A stretch of 40,663 nucleotides of DNA, from positions 1 through 40,663 of the forward strand of contig JAAWCS010000028.1 of assembly GCA_022793375.1 (NCBI GenBank). Reading direction: 5' to 3'. The notes below the pieces were generated by a model that saw only the letters and a list, made by a program, of their open reading frames with translations, was not told where the DNA came from and made no database searches. A program made the position numbers and the translations under genes. Numbering within the stretch: position 1 is the first letter of the stretch; each line of letters opens with the position of its first letter. Below are positions 33,038 through 40,597 of the stretch, in pieces. This stretch comes from Lachnospiraceae bacterium (GTDB lineage: Bacteria > Bacillota > Clostridia > Lachnospirales > Lachnospiraceae).

Positions 33038-34047
33038 TTCCCTGCCTGCCCGCAGCGGCTGCAGGGCCTAAGCCCCTCCGCCTGGCTTAGCGGGATAGCT
33101 GTCACATTCCTGCGGATTCCGCCGCATTCCCGGCTTCCATGATATCGGTTTCCGTCCCCCGTAATATACAGAACCGCTTCCGTCCCGTTGGGATGGCACA
33201 GCTCGCAGGCATAATACTTGGCGCCGTTTTCATTGCGCAGGGCATCGATACTGCCGGGGGCCACCTCCCGTACAGACAGTCGCAAGTGCGTACAGGACGG
33301 CGTCAAGTGATATACCTGACTGTTCTGCGTTACATAGACCATCGGTTCCTCCTGTCCGTCCTGGCCCTCCTTGGTTTCCGGTTCCGCATCCCCCAGCCAG
33401 GCATAGCGGTAGCTCTGCTGGTGCAGTTCAATGCTTGCAAAACCCAGGACGGACACCGGCAGGCGAACCCGGTAAGAAAGCGCCAGGCGGATTCGATGGT
33501 TGTTGTTTCGCAGACTGCTTCCCTCCAGAGAAATCCCCCCTGCCCCGCCTTCCACCAAAGACCGCGCCAGCCCGTCGCCGTCCAGTATCGATACAAGACG
33601 CAGACGCAGGGCTTCTTCGCTTAACTCAGTCAGAAGATACTCTTCAATCCGGCCGATCAGCTGTGACTCGCTTTCCCACATGGGAATCTGGCTGCTCACA
33701 TAGCTGTAACCGGCCGCTTCGTTGCCAACCTGTTCCAGCGCCCGCTGCATATGGAGCTGTAATTCCATCACCAAAAACAGCTGGCAGACGGAGACGATCA
33801 GCAGCAGGAAAAAGGTCAGACCCAGGGCCGCCTCCACCGTCATGCTTGCCTGCCGTGTGTGCGGATTGTTCCCGGCTGCCTGTTTTCCTTTTATCTCCCG
33901 CACAGACCATGACCGGCGTGGAAAGAAGGTGATTTTCTGTGTCCCTTCGTTTTGCCGAATGCCGATTGGATCCGAATGCCTGTTTTGGCACCGGTTCGTT
34001 TGGGAGAGAGATTTGTATATTGGTATTTTCTGCAAAAGAAGGAACAC
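33031..34047 (-). CDS. TadE-like pseudopilin with two Cys/His (YH-C-CxxC) modules
   Basis: From residue 69 the protein reads MTVEAALGLTFFLLLIV, a TadE-type prepilin segment. A long external region follows. It ends in two similar modules, VYHLTPSCTHL...YYACELC and RYHGSRECGGI...LRPCSRC, each with the YHxxxC...CxxC pattern of a small metal-binding domain often seen with nuclease and competence proteins. I list GTG 34047 because a perfect AAGGAGGTGAT lies before it. This adds a 68-residue leader read from the inverted-repeat element. ATG 33843 (or GTG 33903) would be more ordinary but lacks a ribosome site. The stop codon lies in a repeat fragment. Confidence 0.66.
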   Translation of the reverse strand: MFLLLQKIPIYKSLSQTNRCQNRHSDPIGIRQNEGTQKITFFPRRSWSVREIKGKQAAGNNPHTRQASMTVEAALGLTFFLLLIVSVCQLFLVMELQLHMQRALEQVGNEAAGYSYVSSQIPMWESESQLIGRIEEYLLTELSEEALRLRLVSILDGDGLARSLVEGGAGGISLEGSSLRNNNHRIRLALSYRVRLPVSVLGFASIELHQQSYRYAWLGDAEPETKEGQDGQEEPMVYVTQNSQVYHLTPSCTHLRLSVREVAPGSIDALRNENGAKYYACELCHPNGTEAVLYITGDGNRYHGSRECGGIRRNVTAIPLSQAEGLRPCSRCGQAGNP

Positions 34048-34063
34048 AGAAAATCACCTCCTT
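33926..34063. mobile_element. 138-bp inverted-repeat (MITE-like) element
   Basis: The left arm 33928-33959 and right arm 34028-34060 match as inverted copies over about 31 of 33 bases, starting GGTGATTTTCTGTG. The 68-bp middle is less symmetrical. On the minus strand the outer end of the right arm reads AAGGAGGTGAT, a full Shine-Dalgarno sequence, followed by GTG. No transposase is present and flanking duplications are not obvious. Next to it lies a decayed copy of the 51-bp repeat. It fills nearly all of the space between the DUF5702 gene and the TadE segment. Confidence 0.6.
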
Positions 34064-34100
34064 GTCCGCTTTTTCAGGGCATTCCGGCGCGCTCATAGTA
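34064..34100. repeat. Decayed copy of the 51-bp repeat
   Basis: GTCCGCTTTTTCAGGGCAT matches the first dyad of the family, but the second dyad is lost. It abuts the right end of the inverted-repeat element and the 3' end of the DUF5702 gene. Confidence 0.55.
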
Positions 34101-34110
34101 TTTTCCGCTT

Positions 34111-36018
34111 TTAATAGCCGTACCCCACCTGCGCCCGGCAGTCCGCGCCGCCTGCCTGCCCGGTCACGACAATTCGCGCCGCGCTTATGCCCTGCCCTAT
34201 CTGCAGGCCGCTTCGCTGCTCCTGCAGATTTTCCTGGGCAATTTCCATTGTGCGAAAGCATTTCTCCTGCAGGGGTGTCAGGAACAAAAACAGCCGCAGA
34301 TAATCCTCATACGCCATACCCTGTTCTCGGTCAAAGCTCTTTAAAAAGTCCCCGCCGAACAGGCTCAAAATATTGCTCCAGGACAGCCGCCAGTCAGACG
34401 TGTTTTTCCAAAACGGGACACGTCCGCCTGCAAAAAGCCCGCGCGCGTCGCACACGGCTTCGGCCAGCGCCCACAGCGCCATCAGCAGCCCGGAAATCAG
34501 CGTCACCGGCACCAGACCGCCCAGCGCGGCCGAAATCCCGATCGCCAATGCCTGTACCTCCGTGCGTTTTGCTTCGTCTGTCAAAAGGAACGCCAAATTC
34601 GCCGCCCCGCGCAGCAGCAAAAGCTCTCCTGCCACGGCCGCCAGGTTCGCGCGGTCGCTGTCCTGTCCTGCAATCAAATACTCTGTCTCATACTGGAGCC
34701 CGGCGCCCCCTGCCTGCGTGTAATCGGCCGTGTAGCGCAGAGCGTACTCTCCATAGATAAGGTTCCGATACGCCTGATTTACAAGGCCGGCGCTGCTGTC
34801 CCGCTCGCTGCGTGTAATCTCTTCTGCGAGAGACGCTTCGGATACGCTGCTGTCGCCAACCGTCAGCCAGATAATCCCCCGCTCCAGCCAGTCTTTTAAA
34901 TCCAGCAATTGACGCAGGCTGGCCTCGTCCTCCTCGCTGCCTTCGCTCATGCCCATCTGCGGCGGGCTCCACTCCGCCCCCGCCAGGCCGCCCGCCGCTT
35001 CTTTCAGGCTGTCAAGGGCTGCCTGTCCGGTTTCCGAAAGCACCGTATCCAGGGACGGAAGGCCGATCCCGCTAAGCTGCTCCAAAAATGCCCGCTGGCC
35101 TGAAAGTTCCTCCGGCAGCCGCTGCAAAAAGTCGGCCCGCTCGGTTAAACTGACGATATACTCGCCGATCCCGGTCATTATGGCCGCTCCCGGCGACTCG
35201 CCGCCCGCGCCCAGAGTCTCCATCAGTTCTTCGATCTGCTGTTTGAGCCGTCCGGCTGCCTGAAGCTGCTGCGCGGCTTTATTCAGCAGGCGGGATACGC
35301 TGTCCTGCCGCCCCTGCGTATACTGTGAAAGCTGACCGAAAGTCTCCTGCAGCGCGTTCCAGGCCGCCTCTATCTCCTCCTCCCCCGCTTCTTCGGCCAG
35401 AAGCCCCGACAAAGCCTGGGCGCTGTTTCCAATGCTTTGCGCGAGCTGCTTTCCCTGTTCAAAGGCCGCTACGGCTTCGGACAGCTGCTTTTCCAGGCCG
35501 CACAGCTGTTTCTCCAGCTGTGTAAGCGGCTCCAGCAGGTCTTTAAAACCTGTAATCCAGCGCTTCATATCCTCCAGGCCGGACGCCAGGCCGCTTTGTT
35601 CCCACAGCCAGGATACAAATTCCACCGGCAGCCGGTTTTCCATATAAGACACTGCGCCTTCTTCCCACGCAGCCGCCCCGTTGTCCGCAAATCGTTCCGC
35701 CTCCGTCATCTCAACCGTCGCGATCGTCACGGGAAACAGAGAACCGTTTCCGCTGTACGCCGCCCGACATTCTTCTCCCAGCTGCCCGCAAAGCGTCTCG
35801 TCTGTCAGCATTAAAATCCGATACTGTTCCCACACCCGGGTATCATAAGCGGCAAACATCGACTTAGCCGCCGCCTCCGATGCCGCCAGGAACAAATACC
35901 GACTTCCCGCAGTACGGGCCGAATACAGCGCCACGCATAAAAAGGAGACAAGCACCGTCAAAATCAATGTTAAAAATACCGTAATCTGCCCGCCAAACCC
36001 GCGTTTTTTGTCCTCCAT
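34111..36018 (-). CDS. DUF5702-type Tad-associated envelope protein
   Basis: This 635-aa protein starts with GGQITVFLTLILTVLVSFLCVALYSAR, a TadG/TadE-like membrane helix with a basic front (MEDKKRG). A long external region follows, with Gln/Glu/Leu-rich likely coiled-coil stretches (about 170-320). A second hydrophobic stretch occurs near 485-525 (ALAIGISAALGGLVPVTLISGLLMALWALAEAVC). The C-terminus is typical of DUF5702 proteins found in clostridial tad loci (DYLRLFLFLTPLQEKCFRTMEIAQENL). Its role is unknown but it is probably a pilus-associated structural protein. The ATG at 36018 follows GGGGGCGGGA. Confidence 0.78.
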   Translation of the reverse strand: MEDKKRGFGGQITVFLTLILTVLVSFLCVALYSARTAGSRYLFLAASEAAAKSMFAAYDTRVWEQYRILMLTDETLCGQLGEECRAAYSGNGSLFPVTIATVEMTEAERFADNGAAAWEEGAVSYMENRLPVEFVSWLWEQSGLASGLEDMKRWITGFKDLLEPLTQLEKQLCGLEKQLSEAVAAFEQGKQLAQSIGNSAQALSGLLAEEAGEEEIEAAWNALQETFGQLSQYTQGRQDSVSRLLNKAAQQLQAAGRLKQQIEELMETLGAGGESPGAAIMTGIGEYIVSLTERADFLQRLPEELSGQRAFLEQLSGIGLPSLDTVLSETGQAALDSLKEAAGGLAGAEWSPPQMGMSEGSEEDEASLRQLLDLKDWLERGIIWLTVGDSSVSEASLAEEITRSERDSSAGLVNQAYRNLIYGEYALRYTADYTQAGGAGLQYETEYLIAGQDSDRANLAAVAGELLLLRGAANLAFLLTDEAKRTEVQALAIGISAALGGLVPVTLISGLLMALWALAEAVCDARGLFAGGRVPFWKNTSDWRLSWSNILSLFGGDFLKSFDREQGMAYEDYLRLFLFLTPLQEKCFRTMEIAQENLQEQRSGLQIGQGISAARIVVTGQAGGADCRAQVGYGY

Positions 36019-36114
36019 TGTCCCGCCCCCTGCCTTTCCTCTGTTCTTTTCCGGATTCTTTTTAAAACCCTGCTCTCAGGCCTTTTTCCCAGACCGCTTT
36101 TTGCAGGTTTTTTC

Positions 36115-36312
36115 TTAAAAAACGCTCTGCGCTTTTGTAAACATGTCTCCAAAAATCAGCTCTGCCAGATCCATGATCTGCTCTTTAAACAGGATCACAA
36201 GGGCAATCAGCACCACCAGGATCAAGACTACCTCAATCACCCCCGCGCCCTCCGTATCGTTTCCTAAAAAAACCAGTCGTTTCAAGAATCCGCTTTTTTT
36301 GTTTTCCGCCAT
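36115..36312 (-). CDS. Flp-type IVb pilin
   Basis: This 65-aa protein has a leader ending at glycine in DTEGAG, then VIEVVLILVVLIALVILF, the hydrophobic helix of a Flp pilin with the conserved glutamate near its start. After cleavage by TadV the mature peptide of about 40 residues would be the main pilus subunit. The leader is fairly long (about 25 residues) and basic, as in the Flp1-like clostridial family. The ATG at 36312 follows GGAGA. It lies between tadC and the DUF5702 gene in the pilus operon. Confidence 0.83.
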   Translation of the reverse strand: MAENKKSGFLKRLVFLGNDTEGAGVIEVVLILVVLIALVILFKEQIMDLAELIFGDMFTKAQSVF

Positions 36313-36433
36313 TTCTTATCTCCTCTCCTTGTTCCCGCCCTTTTTTTGGTATCCTGTATATTTCTTTAATGTTCTTTCAATGCTCCCATACATTTACGCA
36401 CATCTGCGGCGCATCCATATTTGCTCCGCCCTG

Positions 36434-36991
36434 TCAAAACGAAAAAGACAGCAGGGCCGGAATGATTATCACAATCAGAACCACGCCAAACATCATAAAC
36501 ATCGGAACCAACAGCTTCGTGCTGATCTCTTCCCCGACTCTGCGAACCTGGTGTTTTCTCTCTTCAAACGCCTGGTACGCTTCCGCCTGCAGCATATCGC
36601 CAAGCCCTTTTGTCCCTTTTTTCATATTCTGTTCCAAAAGGTTTCCCAGCTTGATATAGGCATGAAAGCCGATGCGCCGGCCAAATTCGCCGAAGGCCCG
36701 GCCCGGCGACACGCCGTTTTGAATCTGCCGCCCCGTCGCCACGACCTCTTCATAGGCCCAGCGTTTCTCTTTGTTCTGCCGTCCCGCTTCATAGTCCGCC
36801 GCCAGCCTCAGCCACGCCTGCGGGAGGGAAAGCCCCGCTCCGGTCAGTACGGTCAGCTTGGCAAGGATGTCCGGATAATCCGCCATCATCTGCCGCTCCC
36901 GCTCCTTTTTTTCTTCTTTTGGCCGTTCTACTTTCCACCAGTAGCAAACCAGTGCCAGCAATGCGGCCATTACCGCGATTTTTTGTCCCAT
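36434..36991 (-). CDS. tadC: Tad inner-membrane platform protein TadC
   Basis: This 185-aa protein is a GspF/TadC-type membrane protein. There is one helix at the N-terminus (IAVMAALLALVCYWW), a cytoplasmic domain with LTVLTGAGLSLPQAWLRLA and the FGEFGRRIG segment, and a final helix (LVPMFMMFGVVLIVIIIPALL). With TadB it forms the platform on which the ATPase TadA works. It is shorter than many TadC proteins (near 300) but contains the core domain. The ATG at 36991 follows AAGGAAGG. An upstream frame from 37051 overlaps tadB and is less likely. Confidence 0.83.
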   Translation of the reverse strand: MGQKIAVMAALLALVCYWWKVERPKEEKKERERQMMADYPDILAKLTVLTGAGLSLPQAWLRLAADYEAGRQNKEKRWAYEEVVATGRQIQNGVSPGRAFGEFGRRIGFHAYIKLGNLLEQNMKKGTKGLGDMLQAEAYQAFEERKHQVRRVGEEISTKLLVPMFMMFGVVLIVIIIPALLSFSF

Positions 36992-37010
36992 TCTGCCTTC
37001 CTTATCCCGT

Positions 37011-37895
37011 CTACCACTTCTCCGACCGCACCATAGACCAGCCCAGGGCAACGGCCGCCGCGTAAATAATCAGACAGACCGTCATAATTCCCCGTCCGGC
37101 CATTGACGTATAAAGCACCTCCAAAAAGCCGTCAAAGGCAAAATTGAGATACAAAATGATGCCGGCCGGAATCAGCGACATGATCGTTTCCTCCAGCTGC
37201 TTTGCCGTCGTCAGGGTCACAATCTCCTCCCGCACCCGCAGTTTTTCGCTGATGGTGCGGGCCGTGCTGTCAATAATCGCGACCAGGTCCCCGCTACTGC
37301 GTTTTGCCAGGCAGAATACCTGGGCAAAGCTCTCGATTTCCGGCAGACCCGAGCGGCCGGCAAACTCCGTGACGACCTGCTCGGGCGTTTCGTTGACCGA
37401 AATCGCCTTTACCATATATTCCAGCTCCCTGGTAATCAGCGCCTGCTCACCATAGATGCAGATCATTTCCTGCCATGCCTCCCGCCAGGCGTTTTCCGCC
37501 GAATAGCCGGTCTGAAGCGCCGAGGACAGCGCCATGATCGCGTCTTTAAACTGGCTTCCCAGTTTTTCCTGCCGCTGTTTCTTCAAGCGGCGTTTCATTA
37601 TACAGGGCACCGCCGCGCCAAGCGGCGCTAAAAACGGCAAAAAGAAGGGATCCCGGTAAAATACATAGTCAACCGCCAGTGTCAACAGCGCGCCGGCCGC
37701 CCCGTACAAAAGCCATTCCCACAACGACAGCCGATAGCTGTCATAGCAGATCCGGCAGTCCGGCCAGGGCGAGCTTATGGACGTTTGTAAGCCCGTTTTT
37801 TTGCCGTCTCCATTCTCCCCGGATTTGTCCCTGCTCATCCACGCCGGTTTCCGCAAATTCATAAATGGGATTGAGACGGATCGTTCCACCTTCAT
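37011..37895 (-). CDS. tadB: Tad inner-membrane platform protein TadB
   Basis: This 294-aa protein is TadB-like. It has two membrane helices near 55-95, the cytoplasmic GspF domain (with MALSSALQTGYSAENAWREA and FAQVFCLAKRSSGDL), and two C-terminal helices. The start is uncertain. ATG 37895 has GGAGG nine bases upstream but places the first 52 residues inside the 3' end of tadA in another frame (155-bp overlap). ATGs at 37862 and 37838 lack a good ribosome site. No start exists between 37838 and the conserved region beginning YDSYRLSLWEWLLYG, so some overlap is certain. Confidence 0.82.
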   Translation of the reverse strand: MKVERSVSIPFMNLRKPAWMSRDKSGENGDGKKTGLQTSISSPWPDCRICYDSYRLSLWEWLLYGAAGALLTLAVDYVFYRDPFFLPFLAPLGAAVPCIMKRRLKKQRQEKLGSQFKDAIMALSSALQTGYSAENAWREAWQEMICIYGEQALITRELEYMVKAISVNETPEQVVTEFAGRSGLPEIESFAQVFCLAKRSSGDLVAIIDSTARTISEKLRVREEIVTLTTAKQLEETIMSLIPAGIILYLNFAFDGFLEVLYTSMAGRGIMTVCLIIYAAAVALGWSMVRSEKW

Positions 37896-39030
37896 TGCTT
37901 CCTACCTCCATAATTGATAATACCTTTCGACTGCCGTCGCGAAGCTTGCCCAAATGAACCAGAATATCAATCGCCGAAGCGATCTGGGCGTTGATCGCCG
38001 CCAGCGGCAGTTCCGCCCCCATCAAGACCATCGTCGCCAGACGCATCAGCATATCCGAAGGGCTGTTGGCGTGGCCGGTGGAGAGAGAGCCGTCATGCCC
38101 GGTATTCATGGCCTGCAGCATGTCAAGCGCCTCCTCTCCCCGTACCTCGCCGACAATTATCCGGTCCGGATTCATGCGCAGGCTGCAGCGGATCAGCTGC
38201 CGGATTGAGATCGCCGTATCGGTGCTGCCCGTGCGGGTTTCCATCCGTATCAGATCCGGCTGCTCCACGAGCCTAAGCTCCGCCGAATCCTCAATCGTAA
38301 TCACCCGCTCGTTATCCGGTATAAACTGCGAAAGCGCGTTTAAAAACGTCGTCTTGCCGGAACCGGTCCCCCCGGATATGAAAATATTGTAGCGGGCCTG
38401 CACCAATGTCTTTAAAAAGGCGGCCGGCTGCGAACCGATCGAATTCCATCCGATCAGCTGCTCCATCGTAACCGGCGCCTGAGAAAATTTGCGGATCGTC
38501 AGCGCCGGCCCTCCCAATGCGACCGGCGGCAGCACTACGTTCACCCGTGAACCGTCCGGCAGACGGGCGTCCACAATCGGCGCGGATTCATTGACGACCC
38601 GGTTTACCCGGGCTACAATCTGCTGAATCACATCCTCTAATTTCTGGCGGTTTTCAAAACCGCGTTCCCAGCGAAACACACGGCCGCCCCGTTCTACAAA
38701 AATATCCCGATGGCCGTTGACCATAATCTCCGTGATCGTTTCGTCCTCCAAAAGTTCCTGCAAAATATCCAGGCGGCGAAACGCGTCAAACAGCCGCTGC
38801 CGCAAAGGCCCTCTGTCTGCCAGCGAAAGGTAGCGCTCCTTGGCCGTCTCCGCCAGCACCTGATCGATCACCGCATACAAACCTTCGTCGCTGATTTCCT
38901 TCTCGCGGGCCGCCCGCCTGAGAATTTCCTGGCGGCAGTCCTCCTCCAGGCAGGAACGCACGGCGGACGATACGGCCGGCGGTTTTTCCCACCTTTTTTC
39001 TTCTGTCCTGTTCCTGGCCTTCTCACGCAT
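37741..39030 (-). CDS. tadA: Tad pilus secretion ATPase TadA/CpaF
   Basis: This 429-aa protein is a type II/IV secretion ATPase of the CpaF/TadA branch. It has Walker A SGGTGSGKTT (about 219-228), Walker B IIVGEVRGEE (291-300) and the His box GHDGSLSTGHANS (311-323), all intact. It hydrolyses ATP in the cytoplasm to assemble and possibly retract the Flp pilus through TadB and TadC. The ATG at 39030 follows AGGAGG and overlaps the end of tadZ by 8 bp, so the two are coupled. The last 52 codons overlap the start of tadB. Confidence 0.93.
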   Translation of the reverse strand: MREKARNRTEEKRWEKPPAVSSAVRSCLEEDCRQEILRRAAREKEISDEGLYAVIDQVLAETAKERYLSLADRGPLRQRLFDAFRRLDILQELLEDETITEIMVNGHRDIFVERGGRVFRWERGFENRQKLEDVIQQIVARVNRVVNESAPIVDARLPDGSRVNVVLPPVALGGPALTIRKFSQAPVTMEQLIGWNSIGSQPAAFLKTLVQARYNIFISGGTGSGKTTFLNALSQFIPDNERVITIEDSAELRLVEQPDLIRMETRTGSTDTAISIRQLIRCSLRMNPDRIIVGEVRGEEALDMLQAMNTGHDGSLSTGHANSPSDMLMRLATMVLMGAELPLAAINAQIASAIDILVHLGKLRDGSRKVLSIMEVGSNEGGTIRLNPIYEFAETGVDEQGQIRGEWRRQKNGLTNVHKLALAGLPDLL

Positions 39031-40009
39031 CCGCTTCCTCCTGCGCCAAAATGCGTCTTACCTCCGGAACCAGCTGTTCCCAGCGCTGCCACTGGTTCAG
39101 ATGGACGGCCGGGGTTCCCTCCGACAGCGAATCCAGGGCGATTCTGTGCGTCCGTTCCAAAAGTCCTTCATAGCCGCGCTGCTTTAAATACGTACCGTAC
39201 TCGGACAATTTCGCTCTCGAAAATGCATCTGCTTTTTCCAGCATATAAATATCGTCGCTCCAGGAGAGCACCTCCTCCGGCCGCGCCAGATCCGGCCCTA
39301 CATCCACAATCAGTTCGTCAAAGCCGCCGCCCTGCGCCAGTGTTTGCAGCAGTTCTTTTAGTTCCCCGCGTTCGGCTTCCCGCACATCCTCCGGCCAGAT
39401 CACCGGCGGGATATACTTTAGCCTGCCAAATACCTGCAGCACTTCCGGCAGCCGGCCGCGAATGCTGTCGCCCTGGCGTATTGCCGCAAACAAGTCCGAC
39501 AGATCCACCGGATACTGGCGTTCAAAAAGGGTACGAAAACCCGAGTGGGCCTCCAGGCTCACAAACAGACAGTCCCTATTCTCCGCCAATATATAGCCCA
39601 TCACCAGGCCAAACGATGTCTTGAGACACCCGCCCAGCGGGGAATACACCGCCCGCATTCGGGCCGGCTCCCCGTAAGAAAATTCCTGCACGGCCGCCGT
39701 TTCCTGAAAACAGGTAAGCGCCCGCAGCACTTCGCAGGCCGGTTGATACTTATAGACCGTGGCCGCGGCTTCCTCTCTGCGTTCTGTCAAAGTCAGAACC
39801 GGGGTTCCCTCCAGCCATGGGCTGCCCGCCACCGGCCGCCCGGCCAGCGTCATCGACACCTGCTTCGTCTCCACCGCCCGCCTGAGCGTCTCCGGATCCG
39901 AATACATTACCACAGCCGACGGCTGCCGGCGCTGGCTGTCCAGATATTCACTTAACTTCGCGGCATATTCCCGGTCCGTATCCCAGACCGCCACAATGCC
40001 TGTACGCAT
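39023..40009 (-). CDS. tadZ: TadZ/CpaE-like pilus localisation protein
   Basis: This 328-aa protein has a receiver-like N-terminal part (about 1-95, starting MRTGIVAVWDTDREYAAKL) and a MinD/ParA-type ATPase part. Its P-loop is degenerate: YSPLGGCLKTS (122-132) in place of the usual KGGxGKTT, with the signature lysine missing and K130 kept. This is common among TadZ proteins, which localise the pilus machine, often at a pole. The ATG at 40009 follows GAGGAGG. It is the first gene of the operon, directly after a leader with three hairpin repeats. Confidence 0.8.
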   Translation of the reverse strand: MRTGIVAVWDTDREYAAKLSEYLDSQRRQPSAVVMYSDPETLRRAVETKQVSMTLAGRPVAGSPWLEGTPVLTLTERREEAAATVYKYQPACEVLRALTCFQETAAVQEFSYGEPARMRAVYSPLGGCLKTSFGLVMGYILAENRDCLFVSLEAHSGFRTLFERQYPVDLSDLFAAIRQGDSIRGRLPEVLQVFGRLKYIPPVIWPEDVREAERGELKELLQTLAQGGGFDELIVDVGPDLARPEEVLSWSDDIYMLEKADAFSRAKLSEYGTYLKQRGYEGLLERTHRIALDSLSEGTPAVHLNQWQRWEQLVPEVRRILAQEEADA

Positions 40010-40030
40010 ACTTCCTCCTCTCTTTTATAA

Positions 40031-40175
40031 GCCCGTGTTCCCAGGGCATAATGGGACACCCTTGCGGTGTTTCCTCTGTCCGCCCGTGTTCCCAGGGCAT
40101 CATGGGACACCCTTGTGGTGTTTCCTCTGTTTTGCCCGTGTTCTCAGGGCATAGTGATACACTTTTACAATGCTT
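40031..40175. repeat. Tandem 51-52-bp double-hairpin repeat, 3 copies
   Basis: Copies start at 40031, 40082 and 40134. The first two keep both dyads; the third (next to the promoter) has lost the second. They lie between the pilus promoter and tadZ and would be transcribed as the first 90-240 nt of the operon mRNA. Confidence 0.85.
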
Positions 40176-40273
40176 TCAAAACTTAAAAACAATTGGGAAT
40201 TCATACGTTCCCGCAGAATGCAGGCAACGCATTTGAGAATCATAACAATATCGGAGCAGATATGTTGCTTTAG

Positions 40274-40301
40274 ATTATATCACAGCTGAATCAAATGTCA
40301 A
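40274..40301 (-). promoter_or_regulatory. Consensus sigma-A promoter of the tad operon
   Basis: On the minus strand TTGACA (40296-40301) and TATAAT (40274-40279), both perfect, are 16 bp apart. Transcription would start near 40267 and give a leader of about 255 nt. No cpaB gene lies between it and tadZ. Confidence 0.85.
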
Positions 40302-40380
40302 GGGGTTTTATGAAATTTTGTAAAATAAATGTTCCCAGCCTGGCGGGGCTTTACCGAACTTTTACGTTTTTCATTTGAGC

Positions 40381-40430
40381 AAACAAAAGATGCCGCAAAA
40401 TACAGCAGCCGCCATACTTTACAGCATCTC
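40381..40430 (-). terminator. Probable terminator after gene debris
   Basis: On the minus strand ATGCTGTAAA pairs with TTTTGCGGCAT (two wobbles) and is followed by TTTTGTTTG. It would end transcription coming from beyond the right edge, before the tad promoter. Confidence 0.5.
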
Positions 40431-40468
40431 TCTTTAAAAGTCCCTCTCTACGTTCGCCTTGTTCCCCC

Positions 40469-40597
40469 TCAGGTCTTGGGCTTTGATTTAGGGTTATAAA
40501 ATGCACTCTCGATACGCATTTTATCCAAATAATCCACGTATTTCGGGCTGTACATAGGTTTCTTACGAATTTTGTAGCCGTTTTGTAGCCAGCTATT
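40469..40597 (-). pseudogene. Possible C-terminal gene remnant
   Basis: On the minus strand about 42 codons ending at TGA (40469-40471) read like a natural C-terminus (NGYKIRKKPMYSPKYVDYLD, then KMRIESAFYNPKSKPKT). In this frame two stops lie just before the segment. A different frame is open from there to the window edge, which suggests a frameshifted or decayed gene. The block is AT-rich and unlike the tad genes. I do not recognise the family, and the match to a real protein is unproven. Confidence 0.3.
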
